A stretch of DNA of 59,191 nt from a virus, in IMG/VR virus record IMGVR_UViG_3300034026_000014, positions 1 to 59,191 of that record; one strand, 5' to 3'. The notes beneath the pieces are model-generated. The model was not told the DNA's origin and did not search any database. It worked only from the letters and a program-made list of their open reading frames with translations. Both the position numbers and the translations under genes were made by a program. This document shows positions 1 through 7,407 of this stretch, in pieces; position 1 is the first letter of the stretch, and each line of letters starts with the position of its first letter.

Positions 1-1047
1 CTAAATTTTCCGCAGATAAAAGACTGCCTGGTCGCCCTCGCCCGCCCTGTTCAGCTCCGCGGCGCGAGCCTCGAAGGCCGCGATCTCTTCGGCGGTGAAG
101 ACCGAGTTCGTCGGGTTGATAAAGTGCGAGCGCACGTCCGTAGTAAGTGGTATGTCTCGCAAATATTGTTCACTTCCCCAAAATTGGAAGCCCGTCGAGT
201 CGTAAACGACCGCGTCTACGGCGAAGCCGCCCTCCTCAGCCAGCGCCTTGAAGGTTTCGGCGGTGAAAAGAAAGAGGTGGCGGGGCGCGTCCATCTGGAC
301 CCAGTTCACCCCGTACTCGCGCCACGCTCGCGCCAGAAGGGGGATGCGGACGACCGCGTAGTGCCCGGGCTCCAGGAGTCGATGGATGTCGCGGAGCGCT
401 TGGCGCGTGTCCGGTAAGTGTTCGAGCGAATGGCTCGCCAGCACGAGCCCGAACAGCCGGCTCAAGTCCGACAGCTCCGCCTTCAGCAATCGCACGCCGT
501 TCTCGAATTCGACGTCCTTTTCAAGGAAGGGGTCTATCCCCACCAGGTCGCGGAAGCCGAAGTAGCGGAGCCACAGGAGTGTGTCGCCTGTCCCCGACCC
601 TACGTCGAGGACCCCGTCGGCGGCGCTGAACCCCAGGTCGACGGGAGCGTCCCGCAGGAATTCGGGTAAGCCCGACACGGCGCGCCACCCGCGGCCGGCC
701 AGGAGCCTGCCCAGCGGGTGACGTAGCTCCCCGAAACGACGGCGGCGGCCGCCGTAGTAGCTCACCACCCGCCGCCTGAGGAACGTGCCCGCACTGCGCA
801 AGAGTTTTCTCTTCAGCCCGCCGCCCGCCGTCGAGTCCACCCCTGACGTCCGCATGGAGTAATAAGCCGCCCCTCCGGCTCCCGCGTAATACGGCCCCAA
901 CTCGGGCACCTCTCGGATCTGCAAGGTGCCGCAGGAGGCGCACTCGATGTAGTCGAATTCGTCACGGGTGCCCTGGAGCATCTCGCGGGCGCGGTGGAGC
1001 TTGTTGCTGGTGCCGTTGTCGCAGACGCGGCAGACATCCTCACTCAT
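1..1047 (-). CDS. Class I SAM-dependent methyltransferase with N-terminal zinc ribbon
   Basis: Probably transfers a methyl group from SAM to a small molecule or sugar; the substrate is unknown. The N-terminus has two CxxC pairs (about residues 6-9 and 36-39), a zinc ribbon often found on nucleotide-sugar or polysaccharide-linked methyltransferases. Motif I (DVGSGTGD) lies near residue 145 and the downstream HSLEHL block near residue 208 matches the Methyltransf_11/23 fold. The start at 1047 is chosen over the upstream ATG at 1113 because GGAGAAGAAG precedes it. The stop codon is the first three bases of the window, so the gene is complete. It is probably a host gene. Fold confidence is high; substrate is not predictable. 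Confidence 0.8.
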   Translation of the reverse strand: MSEDVCRVCDNGTSNKLHRAREMLQGTRDEFDYIECASCGTLQIREVPELGPYYAGAGGAAYYSMRTSGVDSTAGGGLKRKLLRSAGTFLRRRVVSYYGGRRRRFGELRHPLGRLLAGRGWRAVSGLPEFLRDAPVDLGFSAADGVLDVGSGTGDTLLWLRYFGFRDLVGIDPFLEKDVEFENGVRLLKAELSDLSRLFGLVLASHSLEHLPDTRQALRDIHRLLEPGHYAVVRIPLLARAWREYGVNWVQMDAPRHLFLFTAETFKALAEEGGFAVDAVVYDSTGFQFWGSEQYLRDIPLTTDVRSHFINPTNSVFTAEEIAAFEARAAELNRAGEGDQAVFYLRKI

Positions 1048-1302
1048 CTTCTTCTCCGGGGCGTAAGGTCTCGAACTGTGAGTAGCGGTGACCAGTCTTA
1101 AATCACTCCACACGTTGCTGAGGGCGCAAAGTATATCAGCAACGAGGCGCGGGAGCCGACGTCGTCCACCCGAACAACTCAGGGAACGTCAGATATTTTA
1201 TCTGGGTGAACTCGTTCTTCAGAAGTTTAGTGAGGGTGAGCACGCCCCAGCCCGGGCGAGAAGCTTCCACCGGCACGGCCTCGTCTGTTAGCATCCCGCG
1301 GC

Positions 1303-1797
1303 ATGACACGTCAGGCCGGACTCGTCCCGTCGCCCGTCTTACTAATCTTAATTTTCTTCGGCCTCCTCAGCGGCCAGGTGCAGCTTCAGCGCCGTAACCC
1401 GACCGGCCGTATCGCCGTCATAAAGGGGGAATTGTCTTACCCAAGTGAGGGCATCCCCCCGGAACTGGTAGTTTGCGCAGAAGACCTGAGAACCGCGAGT
1501 GTGACGTGTCAACGGACGAACGACAGGGATAGACGGTATGATCTCACCTTCGAGCTGAGGGTGCCGCCGGGTAGTTACTTTATATTCACCACCCTCCCCT
1601 ATGATGCAGAAGATAACAAGGGGTCGTCACCCTCACAGCGCAGGTATCGAGCATATTATTCCGAGTATGTCAGGTGTGTCCGCAGGGAGGAGGGGCGGGG
1701 CGCCGAAATATGTTCTTCGCATGAGCCCGTGAGAGTGTCGGTGCGTGCCGGGCAGGTGGTCTCCGGCGTCGATCCCGGGGACTGGTACAATCACTAA
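1303..1797 (+). CDS. Secreted protein of unknown function
   Basis: About 164 residues. A hydrophobic N-terminal segment (about residues 10-24, PVLLILIFFGLLSG) looks like a signal peptide. The remainder is polar with four cysteines, suggesting two disulphides outside the cytoplasm. The C-terminal VSVRAGQVVSGVDPGDW resembles the end of carboxypeptidase-regulatory-like (beta-sandwich) domains, but this is only a resemblance. It stands alone, reads rightward, and is divergent from the methyltransferase. Probably host. Confidence 0.6.
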   Translation: MTRQAGLVPSPVLLILIFFGLLSGQVQLQRRNPTGRIAVIKGELSYPSEGIPPELVVCAEDLRTASVTCQRTNDRDRRYDLTFELRVPPGSYFIFTTLPYDAEDNKGSSPSQRRYRAYYSEYVRCVRREEGRGAEICSSHEPVRVSVRAGQVVSGVDPGDWYNH

Positions 1798-1882
1798 CAA
1801 AGATCACCCGGGATTACAACGAGACTTGGCGACGGGGCCTTCCATTGAGGATGTTGGGGCGCTCGCGGCCTGGCGGAAATGA

Positions 1883-2131
1883 TTACGTCCCTTTGCGTGA
1901 CCTGGGGCGCGCGGGCTTACCGCCATTGGCGACCGGCTTGATGAAGTCGTTCGGCGTACAGCCGTAGGCGTCGCAGAGAAGGGCGATGGTGTCTAACTGC
2001 ATTCTCGTCACGCCGCCCCAGAGCTGCCTGGCACGTGAATCGGTTATCTTCAGCCGCCTAGCCAGACGGTAAAATGTGGTATCGCCGTGTGCTGCGGCCA
2101 ACTCGCGCACGGCAAAAGTGTATACCGACAT
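1883..2131 (-). CDS. Small XRE-like helix-turn-helix protein
   Basis: About 82 residues. A region with the XRE pattern (YRLARRLKITDSRARQLW, then a second helix pair ending in DAYGCTPNDFI) suggests a DNA-binding repressor or antitoxin-like protein. The start at 2131 (MSVYTF) is preferred to the ATG at 2215 because the HTH begins soon after it and the extension is not protein-like. The tail is basic. No toxin partner is visible. It lies at the left edge of the regulatory block, so it may belong to the phage or to the host flank. Confidence 0.6.
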   Translation of the reverse strand: MSVYTFAVRELAAAHGDTTFYRLARRLKITDSRARQLWGGVTRMQLDTIALLCDAYGCTPNDFIKPVANGGKPARPRSRKGT

Positions 2132-2173
2132 GCCGCGCACTCTACCATAGGGATGGTTCCGTGAGATACTGCC

Positions 2174-2202
2174 TTGACAGGTAGTGTGCCAGAGAATAGT
2201 AT
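2174..2202 (+). promoter_or_regulatory. Sigma-70-type promoter with no obvious downstream CDS
   Basis: TTGACA at 2174-2179, a 17-bp spacer, and TAGTAT at 2197-2202. No plus-strand gene follows until 2729. A transcript from about 2209 would run antisense through the small secreted-peptide gene (2411-2644). It could make a small or antisense RNA, or be a chance match; a short AAGGCC/GGCCTT inverted repeat follows. Confidence 0.35.
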
Positions 2203-2410
2203 TTCGCCCGTGCAAGGCCGAGGGCCTTAGTGCTTGAGGTTTTAAATTGGGGCGTGTTAGATTCGCCGCGCTTCCGCCGGGTCTTACTAGCTGCCAAATA
2301 GTCTCGGAGGAGCATCTTGTTCAGTACGCACGCACACATCTCCCTTGCCACCAACACGTAATGTGAACTGGCAGCCAAACTTCAGAACTCCCCGAAAAAT
2401 GCGGCGTGTA

Positions 2411-2644
2411 TTACAGAGCCGCGAGCAGATTGGTGATGACCGAGCCTATGATCTCCACGAGGTCCGCAGGAAGTGTGGCCTCGGCGAGCGTCTGGGCGGG
2501 CGGTTCCGGTACCGGCTCGATGACGGACGGCTGTGTCACAGGCGTCGGCTCCGGCATCGGTGGCATAATTGGGTCGCCAGCTCGAACCGTCCCCGCGAAC
2601 AGACACATCAGCAGTACCAGGGTGGTTAGTCTCTTGATCGTCAT
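2411..2644 (-). CDS. Small secreted proline-rich peptide, candidate signal precursor
   Basis: 77 residues: a clear signal peptide (MTIKRLTTLVLLMCLFAG, cut near VRA-G), then a proline/glutamate-rich stretch, then a hydrophobic C-terminus ending in ITNLLAAL. AAGGAG lies six bases before the ATG, so the ORF is well supported despite its size. It is divergent from the TPR/Fis-HTH regulator at 2729, with an 84-bp gap containing a TTAGAA-N6-TTCTAA palindrome. A secreted small protein beside a TPR regulator recalls RRNPP peptide-signalling pairs (Rap/NprR/AimR types), but no family match is claimed. It could equally be an unrelated envelope peptide. Confidence 0.6.
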   Translation of the reverse strand: MTIKRLTTLVLLMCLFAGTVRAGDPIMPPMPEPTPVTQPSVIEPVPEPPAQTLAEATLPADLVEIIGSVITNLLAAL

Positions 2645-2682
2645 TTCTGACTCCTTACTGTTCGGTTATGAGTTGGTAGGAC

Positions 2683-2700
2683 TTAGAAGTTTTTTTCTAA
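2683..2700. promoter_or_regulatory. Palindromic operator candidate, TTAGAA-N6-TTCTAA (copy 1)
   Basis: A perfect 6-bp inverted repeat with a 6-bp T-rich centre, in the gap between the secreted-peptide gene and the TPR regulator. The same palindrome, with the same spacing and a near-identical A/T centre when reverse-complemented, recurs at 28640-28657. The Fis-HTH regulator next door is the obvious candidate binder; this is inference. Confidence 0.55.
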
Positions 2701-2728
2701 CGGCCGTAACGCGAGCCACATAATAGAG

Positions 2729-4078
2729 ATGCGGGGAGAGAAGCGTCAACAAACAGCCGGATTGGGGGACGTCTCTGGATGCTGCGATAGGGCGCGAGCT
2801 CTGGAGCAGGCCGGGCGTTACGAGGAGGCGCGCGAGCTTCTGTCCGACTGGTGGCCGGAAGTCGGCGAGAGGCCGATACTTGAAGGGTTGAATGAGCGCG
2901 AGGCGGTAGAGGTCAAGCTACGCGTCGGATGTCTGACGAGCTGGCTCGGGAGCGCCCGGCCGGTCGAGGGCGCGCAGGACTTGGCCCTCGACCTTCTATC
3001 GGAGTGCGCGCGGACGTTTGAAGACTTGGGACTGACTGAGCGTCAAGCCGAGGCAGAAATAGGCATGTCCCACGCCTATTTACGGAAGGCGTCATACGAC
3101 GAGGCGAGGGTCATTCTGAATTGCGTGCTCGGGAATCTTTCTCCTGGTGGGGAGCTGGCGTTGAGCGCCATCGCCATGTTGACTACCGTCGAGCGCGCCG
3201 CGGGCGCGCTGGATGAGGCGCTGCGGTTGCACGAGAGTTCAGCGCCGCTATTTGAAGGGGATGATGTGCCGCTGCGTCTCAAGGGTGTGTTCCATTACAA
3301 CTGGGCGGTCACACTTCGGAAACTCGGCCACATCGATGTAGCACTCTCACAGTACGACGCAGCCAAAGAATGCTTGGAGAAGGCGCGCGACACCTCTCGG
3401 CTGGCAATCGTTGAGACCAGTCTCGGCGTCATGTTCTATGAGCTTGGGGCATTCCCCGAAGCGGTAGAGCACACCCGTCAGGCAATCTCACTTTTCGAAG
3501 CGGAATCAAATCAGCGTGGCGTCGCAGAGGCCAATGAAACGCTCTCGCGCGTGCTGGTCGAGGTGGGTGATTACGGCGGGGCAGAGAGCGCGGCTCGCGC
3601 GGCGGTGAACACGCTGCGGGCAGGGGACGAGAAGGCTCTGCTGGTGGAAGCGCTAACGTGCCTGGGCACGGCACTGGCCCGCCAGGGACGCCGCCGCGAA
3701 GCGCACGTAGCCTTTGGAGAGGCAGAGGAGGAGGCGTCGAATTACGTCGGCCGCTCGGCGGCGGCAGTCGTCGTTATGAAGGTGCTGGAGGAGCTATGCG
3801 CACCCGCCTGCCTTGACACTGGCCTCAATCTGGAAGACCCCGTAAATTTGCTGGAGAAGGAAATAATCAGGTGTGCACTCCGAGACTCTAACAAGCAGAT
3901 AAAGGAGGCCGCGATAAGGCTCGGCGTCGAATATGACACGCTGCGATACATCGTCAACAACAGGCACTCTGAACTGCGCGAAGAACGCACAAGAGTATAC
4001 GCCCGCCCACATCGGGGAATCGTCAAGCAAGCTTCATCGAAGGTGAAGAGGATTCGCGACAGGCGGGGTAAGAGCTAA
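2729..4078 (+). CDS. TPR-repeat regulator with C-terminal Fis-type helix-turn-helix
   Basis: 449 residues. From about residue 20 to 350 the protein is a run of helical hairpins with TPR spacing (for example ALEQAGRYEEARELL and ALSQYDAAKECLEKA). It ends in a Fis-like HTH (about 378-420: EIIRCALRDSNKQIKEAAIRLG followed by a recognition helix) and a very basic tail. TPR arrays of this size in regulators often bind peptides or proteins, and the Fis-type HTH contacts DNA, so a ligand-controlled transcription factor is likely. It is divergent from a small secreted peptide gene and shares its stop-codon bases with the convergent CI-like gene. The ligand is unknown; it might instead sense a host protein. 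Confidence 0.7.
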   Translation: MRGEKRQQTAGLGDVSGCCDRARALEQAGRYEEARELLSDWWPEVGERPILEGLNEREAVEVKLRVGCLTSWLGSARPVEGAQDLALDLLSECARTFEDLGLTERQAEAEIGMSHAYLRKASYDEARVILNCVLGNLSPGGELALSAIAMLTTVERAAGALDEALRLHESSAPLFEGDDVPLRLKGVFHYNWAVTLRKLGHIDVALSQYDAAKECLEKARDTSRLAIVETSLGVMFYELGAFPEAVEHTRQAISLFEAESNQRGVAEANETLSRVLVEVGDYGGAESAARAAVNTLRAGDEKALLVEALTCLGTALARQGRRREAHVAFGEAEEEASNYVGRSAAAVVVMKVLEELCAPACLDTGLNLEDPVNLLEKEIIRCALRDSNKQIKEAAIRLGVEYDTLRYIVNNRHSELREERTRVYARPHRGIVKQASSKVKRIRDRRGKS

Positions 4079-4578
4079 CCAGAGCTCCGTTTTTTAGTGA
4101 CTGGCGGCGCCTCGGCTATAACATCTACTGCCACCAGCTTCAACAAAGCCTTTAACTTTCGGATCTCCGTCGGACGTAGTTCGCGACGCATGCTTATCAT
4201 GTGAGCGGCAAGCGCCTCAAGCGCATTACTCACTAGGCCCGCAATCAATTCTTGAGGCTCTTTCCCCTCAATGCCTGCGATCACCTCAATCGTCTCTCGA
4301 ACTGTAGGGTCGAGGAACTTGAGGATGTTGACGGGTTCCTCACCCTTCTCTTTCAATAACCAATCTGTCGAACATCCTGTATTTTCCGAAATGGAAATTA
4401 TTAACTGAGCGCTGTCCTCGAAGCCCTTTACCCTACCTCCTAGCACCTTAGACAGGCGCGCGTCTTTAATCTTCAAATTTTCGGCTATTTCCTTCTGCTG
4501 ACGGCCTCCATAAGCCTTCTTCACCCGCCGGGTAAATGCTTTCATGAATTCCGAGGCTTCTTCTTCCGATTTTCCCAA
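4075..4578 (-). CDS. CI-like phage repressor
   Basis: 167 residues. The N-terminal HTH (RRVKKAYGGRQQKEIAENLK, then DARLSKVLGG) followed by ISENTGCSTDWLLKEKGEEP is the signature of the phage CI-repressor HTH family. The C-terminal half is helical and lacks a visible S24 peptidase Ser/Lys dyad, so RecA-stimulated self-cleavage is not indicated. A TTG at 4578 is chosen as start because AGAGGAG precedes it by about nine bases; ATG 4545 is the alternative. It is divergent from the Cro-like gene at 4658, with operator-like repeats between them. It probably maintains lysogeny. Confidence 0.7.
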   Translation of the reverse strand: MGKSEEEASEFMKAFTRRVKKAYGGRQQKEIAENLKIKDARLSKVLGGRVKGFEDSAQLIISISENTGCSTDWLLKEKGEEPVNILKFLDPTVRETIEVIAGIEGKEPQELIAGLVSNALEALAAHMISMRRELRPTEIRKLKALLKLVAVDVIAEAPPVTKKRSSG

Positions 4579-4586
4579 ATCGAAAT
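4569..4586. promoter_or_regulatory. Repressor operator candidate O1
   Basis: An 18-bp copy of ATTTTCC-N5-GAAAT-type dyad. A second copy lies 33 bp away at 4602-4619, three helical turns. A third near-perfect copy is inside the CI-like coding sequence at 4381-4398. This copy overlaps the start of the CI-like gene. Confidence 0.5.
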
Positions 4587-4593
4587 TCTCCTC

Positions 4594-4622
4594 TTGACAG
4601 GATTTTCCGGAATGGATATTTT
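4594..4622 (+). promoter_or_regulatory. Cro-side early promoter overlapping operator O2
   Basis: TTGACA at 4594-4599, a 17-bp spacer, and TATTTT at 4617-4622. The spacer contains operator copy 2 (4602-4619), so bound repressor would occlude RNA polymerase. It points at the Cro-like gene starting at 4658. This is a clear phage right-promoter arrangement. Confidence 0.65.
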
Positions 4623-4657
4623 GGCGTCTACCAACTTGTTGGAGTGGCTTAGAGTAC

Positions 4658-4879
4658 ATGATAAGCGAAAAAGAGACAAAGATTATTTTAGAGATCCTCG
4701 GCATCAAGCCCGCGAGGGTGGCACCGGCCATAAATTGCGACAAGAGTGATCTCTCGAACGTCATCAACCGGCGCAAGCGTCTCCCGGCAGTGAATAAGGC
4801 GTTCGCTGAGTACGTCGGCCGTGAACTCACTACTCAACTCATCGAGGCCGGCGAGTCCGCCCCGCTTACTACCCCTTGA
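4658..4879 (+). CDS. Cro-like small DNA-binding protein
   Basis: 73 residues. ILGIKPARVAPAINCDKSDLSNVINRRKRLPAVNKAFAEYVG reads as a single HTH of the Cro/C1 class, with a serine/asparagine-rich recognition helix. It is divergent from the CI-like repressor and driven by the promoter at 4594-4622. The likely role is to repress lysogenic transcription and start the early programme rightward into the replication genes. Identity rests on position plus the HTH pattern. Confidence 0.6.
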   Translation: MISEKETKIILEILGIKPARVAPAINCDKSDLSNVINRRKRLPAVNKAFAEYVGRELTTQLIEAGESAPLTTP

Positions 4880-5215
4880 AATACTACTCTCTGAGGTAGG
4901 TGCGGGATGATAGCACCCGCGCCCGGGTCGGGCAATCAATTTCAGATTCGCGCCGAGATTTGAAAATTTATCGATATCGCGGCGGCTCGTCGAAGGGGCG
5001 ACCCGCCGCGGTGGGCGGCGAAGGCATGATTCTCCCCGGCCTTTCGCACGCTGTCGTGGGGCGGCGGCCGGGGGGCGGCCGCCGCCCGGGGGAGGGAAGT
5101 CTTTACGAAACAGTGAAGCCGCCCGGATGTAGCAAGCATCCGCGCGGCCTCTATTCGGTCTCGGGTTAAGGGGTGGTGAGAGTGGCTGCTCTCACCGGAG
5201 AAAAGGAAATCAACC
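4880..5215. other. Non-coding leader with three strong hairpins
   Basis: No convincing gene in 336 bp between the Cro-like and SWIM-like genes. Three inverted repeats stand out: 5060-5069/5077-5086 (ten GC pairs), 5118-5129/5137-5148 (twelve pairs with one mismatch) and 5175-5182/5189-5196 (GGTGAGAG/CTCTCACC, ending 19 bases before the ATG at 5216). None has a T-run, so simple terminators are unlikely. An antitermination or attenuation leader, or a structured RNA, is possible. Confidence 0.4.
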
Positions 5216-5644
5216 ATGCCAATGATACCAGTCGGAGACGTGACGGGCAATCAATTCTCTAAGGCCCGCCAGCTGCTCGACGTTCAAGTCGTAGCCTGCG
5301 ACTCCTGCACCTACCGCGTCCCGTCACACACCCGCGGCGAGAAGGATCACAAGGTTCAGCTCGACGACCCCGAGTTGCCGGGCATGCTCTCGTGCACGTG
5401 TGAGGCGGGCCTGATGGGGAAGCCTTGCTGGGCGATGGCGCGGGTGCTGATTGCGAGGGAAGTGATGCGGGCGGCTAACGTTTGGGTCTCCCGCGGCGCC
5501 GCTTCGGCCCAGGCCGGGTTGGAGATGGCGGGCGGCGCCCTTGTGCCTGTCGCCACGGCGACTTTCGACGCAGAGGGTAATCCGGTCCTGCTCTGGGGCG
5601 GTGAACCTCCGGTGGCCGGGCTGCTTTATTCGATTCCTAATTAA
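5216..5644 (+). CDS. Early phage protein with degenerate SWIM-like zinc motif
   Basis: 142 residues. LSCTCEAGLMGKPCWAMARV matches the SWIM pattern CxC-Xn-CxH except that the final histidine is replaced (CWA). An extra CDSC pair lies near residue 29. SWIM domains usually bind DNA or proteins. The C-terminal half has no recognised fold. It is the first gene after the structured leader and just upstream of the replication initiator. Compare the intact SWIM motif at 32457. Confidence 0.45.
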   Translation: MPMIPVGDVTGNQFSKARQLLDVQVVACDSCTYRVPSHTRGEKDHKVQLDDPELPGMLSCTCEAGLMGKPCWAMARVLIAREVMRAANVWVSRGAASAQAGLEMAGGALVPVATATFDAEGNPVLLWGGEPPVAGLLYSIPN

Positions 5645-5679
5645 CGACTTTCTATTCCCAGGGGACCAGGAGACCACGC

Positions 5680-6504
5680 TTGGCGCCAGCCTACGCGGCC
5701 GTACCGGATGAGGCGTTCCGCCGTCGGGCGGAACTGTCGAGTGGGGCGTTCGATCTCTATGAGCTTTACTGCAAGCACCGCAACCGCGCGACCGGCCGTT
5801 GCGATCCTTCGGTCGGGTATCTCGCCGCCAAGCTGCACCGCACTTATAAGCACGTCTCCGACCTCAAATGCGAGCTGGTCGAGAAGGGTTGGATCGAACG
5901 GCTGGGGAGGCGCGCCGTTGACCTCCTCGTCGGATTCAAGCCTCCGAAGGTGGTGGAGATCGGGCGCGCGAATTCCGGAAAAAATCCGGAATTGGGCGGG
6001 GGCGGGGGCGGGCGAATTCCGGAAAAAATCCGGAATTCAATTCCGGAAAAATCCGGAATTCAGTCGGCGAGTCCTTATAGTGAACATCTTAGTCAACCTG
6101 ATGATGATGAGGATACTTCATCATCAGCGGCGATTCTCGACTTCTACGTCGAGGTCATCGGCAACGATGTTCGTGACTCCGACCGGAGGGTTGCCGCCGC
6201 ACTCTCACACCACCCACTGCATCACGTCCAGCTCGGCATCGTGGTCTCGGCATACCGCGCGAAAACCCGCGCGAGCGGCAGGACCCGCATCAACTCGCTG
6301 GCCTACTGCGTCGGCGCCGTCGATGAGATGGTCGAGGGGAACGCGAGCGAGGACTACCTGACTTACGTCCTCGGCAAATGGGAGGAGCTAAGGCGGCAGG
6401 CGCAGCCGGCCCTGCCCGGAGTCGGGGCGGATGTGACGGAGGGGAACTTCGAGGCGGAAGAAGACGCGGCCGGGTCGCGGCGCGCGAACGGGGAGGGGCG
6501 TTGA
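5680..6504 (+). CDS. Lambda-O-like replication initiator (origin within gene)
   Basis: 274 residues. The N-terminal winged helix (about residues 12-80: SSGAFDLYELYCKHRNRATG, then YLAAKLHRTYKHVSDLKCEL and VEKGWIERLG) is the DNA-binding part. A low-complexity linker (about 97-130) is encoded by three palindromic iterons, followed by an acidic Asp-rich bridge and a helical C-terminal domain likely to recruit helicase or loader. This order, with DNA-binding domain, iterons in the gene and AT-rich flank, is that of lambda O and oriλ. The start is TTG at 5680 with AGGAG upstream; the next ATG would lose the winged helix. No separate loader or helicase was recognised next door. Confidence 0.65.
   Translation: MAPAYAAVPDEAFRRRAELSSGAFDLYELYCKHRNRATGRCDPSVGYLAAKLHRTYKHVSDLKCELVEKGWIERLGRRAVDLLVGFKPPKVVEIGRANSGKNPELGGGGGGRIPEKIRNSIPEKSGIQSASPYSEHLSQPDDDEDTSSSAAILDFYVEVIGNDVRDSDRRVAAALSHHPLHHVQLGIVVSAYRAKTRASGRTRINSLAYCVGAVDEMVEGNASEDYLTYVLGKWEELRRQAQPALPGVGADVTEGNFEAEEDAAGSRRANGEGR
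5971..6060. repeat. Phage origin iterons: three AATTCCGGA/TCCGGAATT palindromes
   Basis: Copies lie at 5971-5993, 6015-6037 and 6039-6060. Each has 9-bp arms AATTCCGGA and TCCGGAATT around an A5 (copies 1 and 2) or A4 (copy 3) centre. Copies 1 and 2 are separated by a G/C block; copies 2 and 3 abut. They lie inside the initiator gene, so they are the likely initiator binding sites. Confidence 0.65.
6098..6127. repeat. Inverted repeat next to origin iterons (possible unwinding region)
   Basis: CTGATGATGA (6098-6107) and TCATCATCAG (6118-6127) are perfect arms around a 10-base loop, inside the AT-richer stretch 6070-6130 just right of the iterons. It may extrude or melt during initiation. A similar GATGATGATGAGG run lies beyond the second initiator's iterons near 27435. 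Confidence 0.45.
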
Positions 6505-6683
6505 TGGCGATTCTCGTGAGTGACAGTGACGTTAGGCCGGCGCGTGATTACGTCACCCTCTGGCTCCGGCTCTGTGGCTTCGGAGGCCCACAGCCGTCGA
6601 GGGACAACCAGCGCGCCGACGAGCACGCGAATGACCGCCGGTACCGCGTCGAGGTCGAGGGCGATGTTGACAAGCTACCGTGA
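6504..6683 (+). CDS. Small early hypothetical protein
   Basis: 59 residues, starting at the ATG that overlaps the initiator's stop codon (ATGA junction), so translation is probably coupled. No domain recognised; mixed charged/aromatic composition. Confidence 0.45.
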   Translation: MAILVSDSDVRPARDYVTLWLRLCGFGGPQPSRDNQRADEHANDRRYRVEVEGDVDKLP

Positions 6684-6984
6684 GGCGGTTTGTTGGCTGG
6701 CCCGAAACGAAGGCGGCCTCCTCGTCGTGACCGAGGAGCGGGCGCGCCTGGTGGATGTGCTGCACCACCGCAACGAGGGCCTGAGCCTCCAGGCCGCGCA
6801 CGCCCTGACGAACGATTCTCACCGTGCGCTCTGGTTCGACACGCAGGCCGACGGAGGGCGAAGTCGGTTGAGTCTGAACGCCGAGGGGGCGAGGTATCAC
6901 CGTCGGCTGGTCGAACGGAAACAATGCCGCTGTCCGAAGAAAATGGAGGGGAGAAGTCATGCCGATGAAGGTCGTGAGGGGTGA
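6664..6984 (+). CDS. Early hypothetical protein
   Basis: 106 residues from the ATG at 6664, overlapping the preceding ORF by 20 bases. It contains an amphipathic region (LVVTEERARLVDVLHHRNEG) and a C-terminal cysteine pair. No family recognised. The tight overlap and shared strand support a real early operon gene. Confidence 0.4.
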   Translation: MLTSYREAVCWLARNEGGLLVVTEERARLVDVLHHRNEGLSLQAAHALTNDSHRALWFDTQADGGRSRLSLNAEGARYHRRLVERKQCRCPKKMEGRSHADEGREG

Positions 6985-7174
6985 CCGGTTGTTGATGGTC
7001 GTGCCGCCGGGCGAAGCGATCCAAGCTTCCACCTTCCCGGCCGAGGTTATCCGAGTGGACGAGAGCATGGTTACGTGCTCCGTATCCGTTGACCTTCCAA
7101 GAACGATGAGGTTCGACCGCCGAACGGGCTGGCGCGATGACCGTGAAGCTTTCCTGATCCGGGTGCCCGGATGA
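6959..7174 (+). CDS. Early hypothetical protein, small beta-rich
   Basis: 71 residues. A strong ribosome site (GGAGGGGAGAAGTC) precedes ATG 6959. Short alternating hydrophobic strands suggest a compact beta fold. Overlaps both neighbours by a few bases. Function unknown. Confidence 0.45.
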   Translation: MPMKVVRGDRLLMVVPPGEAIQASTFPAEVIRVDESMVTCSVSVDLPRTMRFDRRTGWRDDREAFLIRVPG

Positions 7175-7407
7175 ACGACTGGCTGCTGAGCAGATTCGAA
7201 AAGTTGAGGAGGGACCTCGCGGCGGCGGGGCAGATCAAGCCGTTCTGCGACGAGCTGCGGGCGCTGGTCTCTCCCGACGGCACGCTCTCGACCTACGAGG
7301 CGATTGACACTTCCACGCCTGACCAGTGGCGGGAGGCCGTCGAGAGGGTGAACTGGCGGCGGGACGCTCAGCTCGTTCTGCCCGCCGAGACCGGAGGTGC
7401 TCGATGA
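7171..7407 (+). CDS. Early hypothetical protein
   Basis: 78 residues, with a 4-base ATGA overlap with the previous gene. The N-terminal half (LLSRFEKLRRDLAAAGQIK) is helical. No domain recognised. Confidence 0.45.
   Translation: MNDWLLSRFEKLRRDLAAAGQIKPFCDELRALVSPDGTLSTYEAIDTSTPDQWREAVERVNWRRDAQLVLPAETGGAR

Noticed and set aside
2142-2378. Minus-strand ORF of 78 codons overlapping the XRE gene region
   Set aside because: No ribosome site, no domain, overlaps a better-supported gene start and a promoter-like site.
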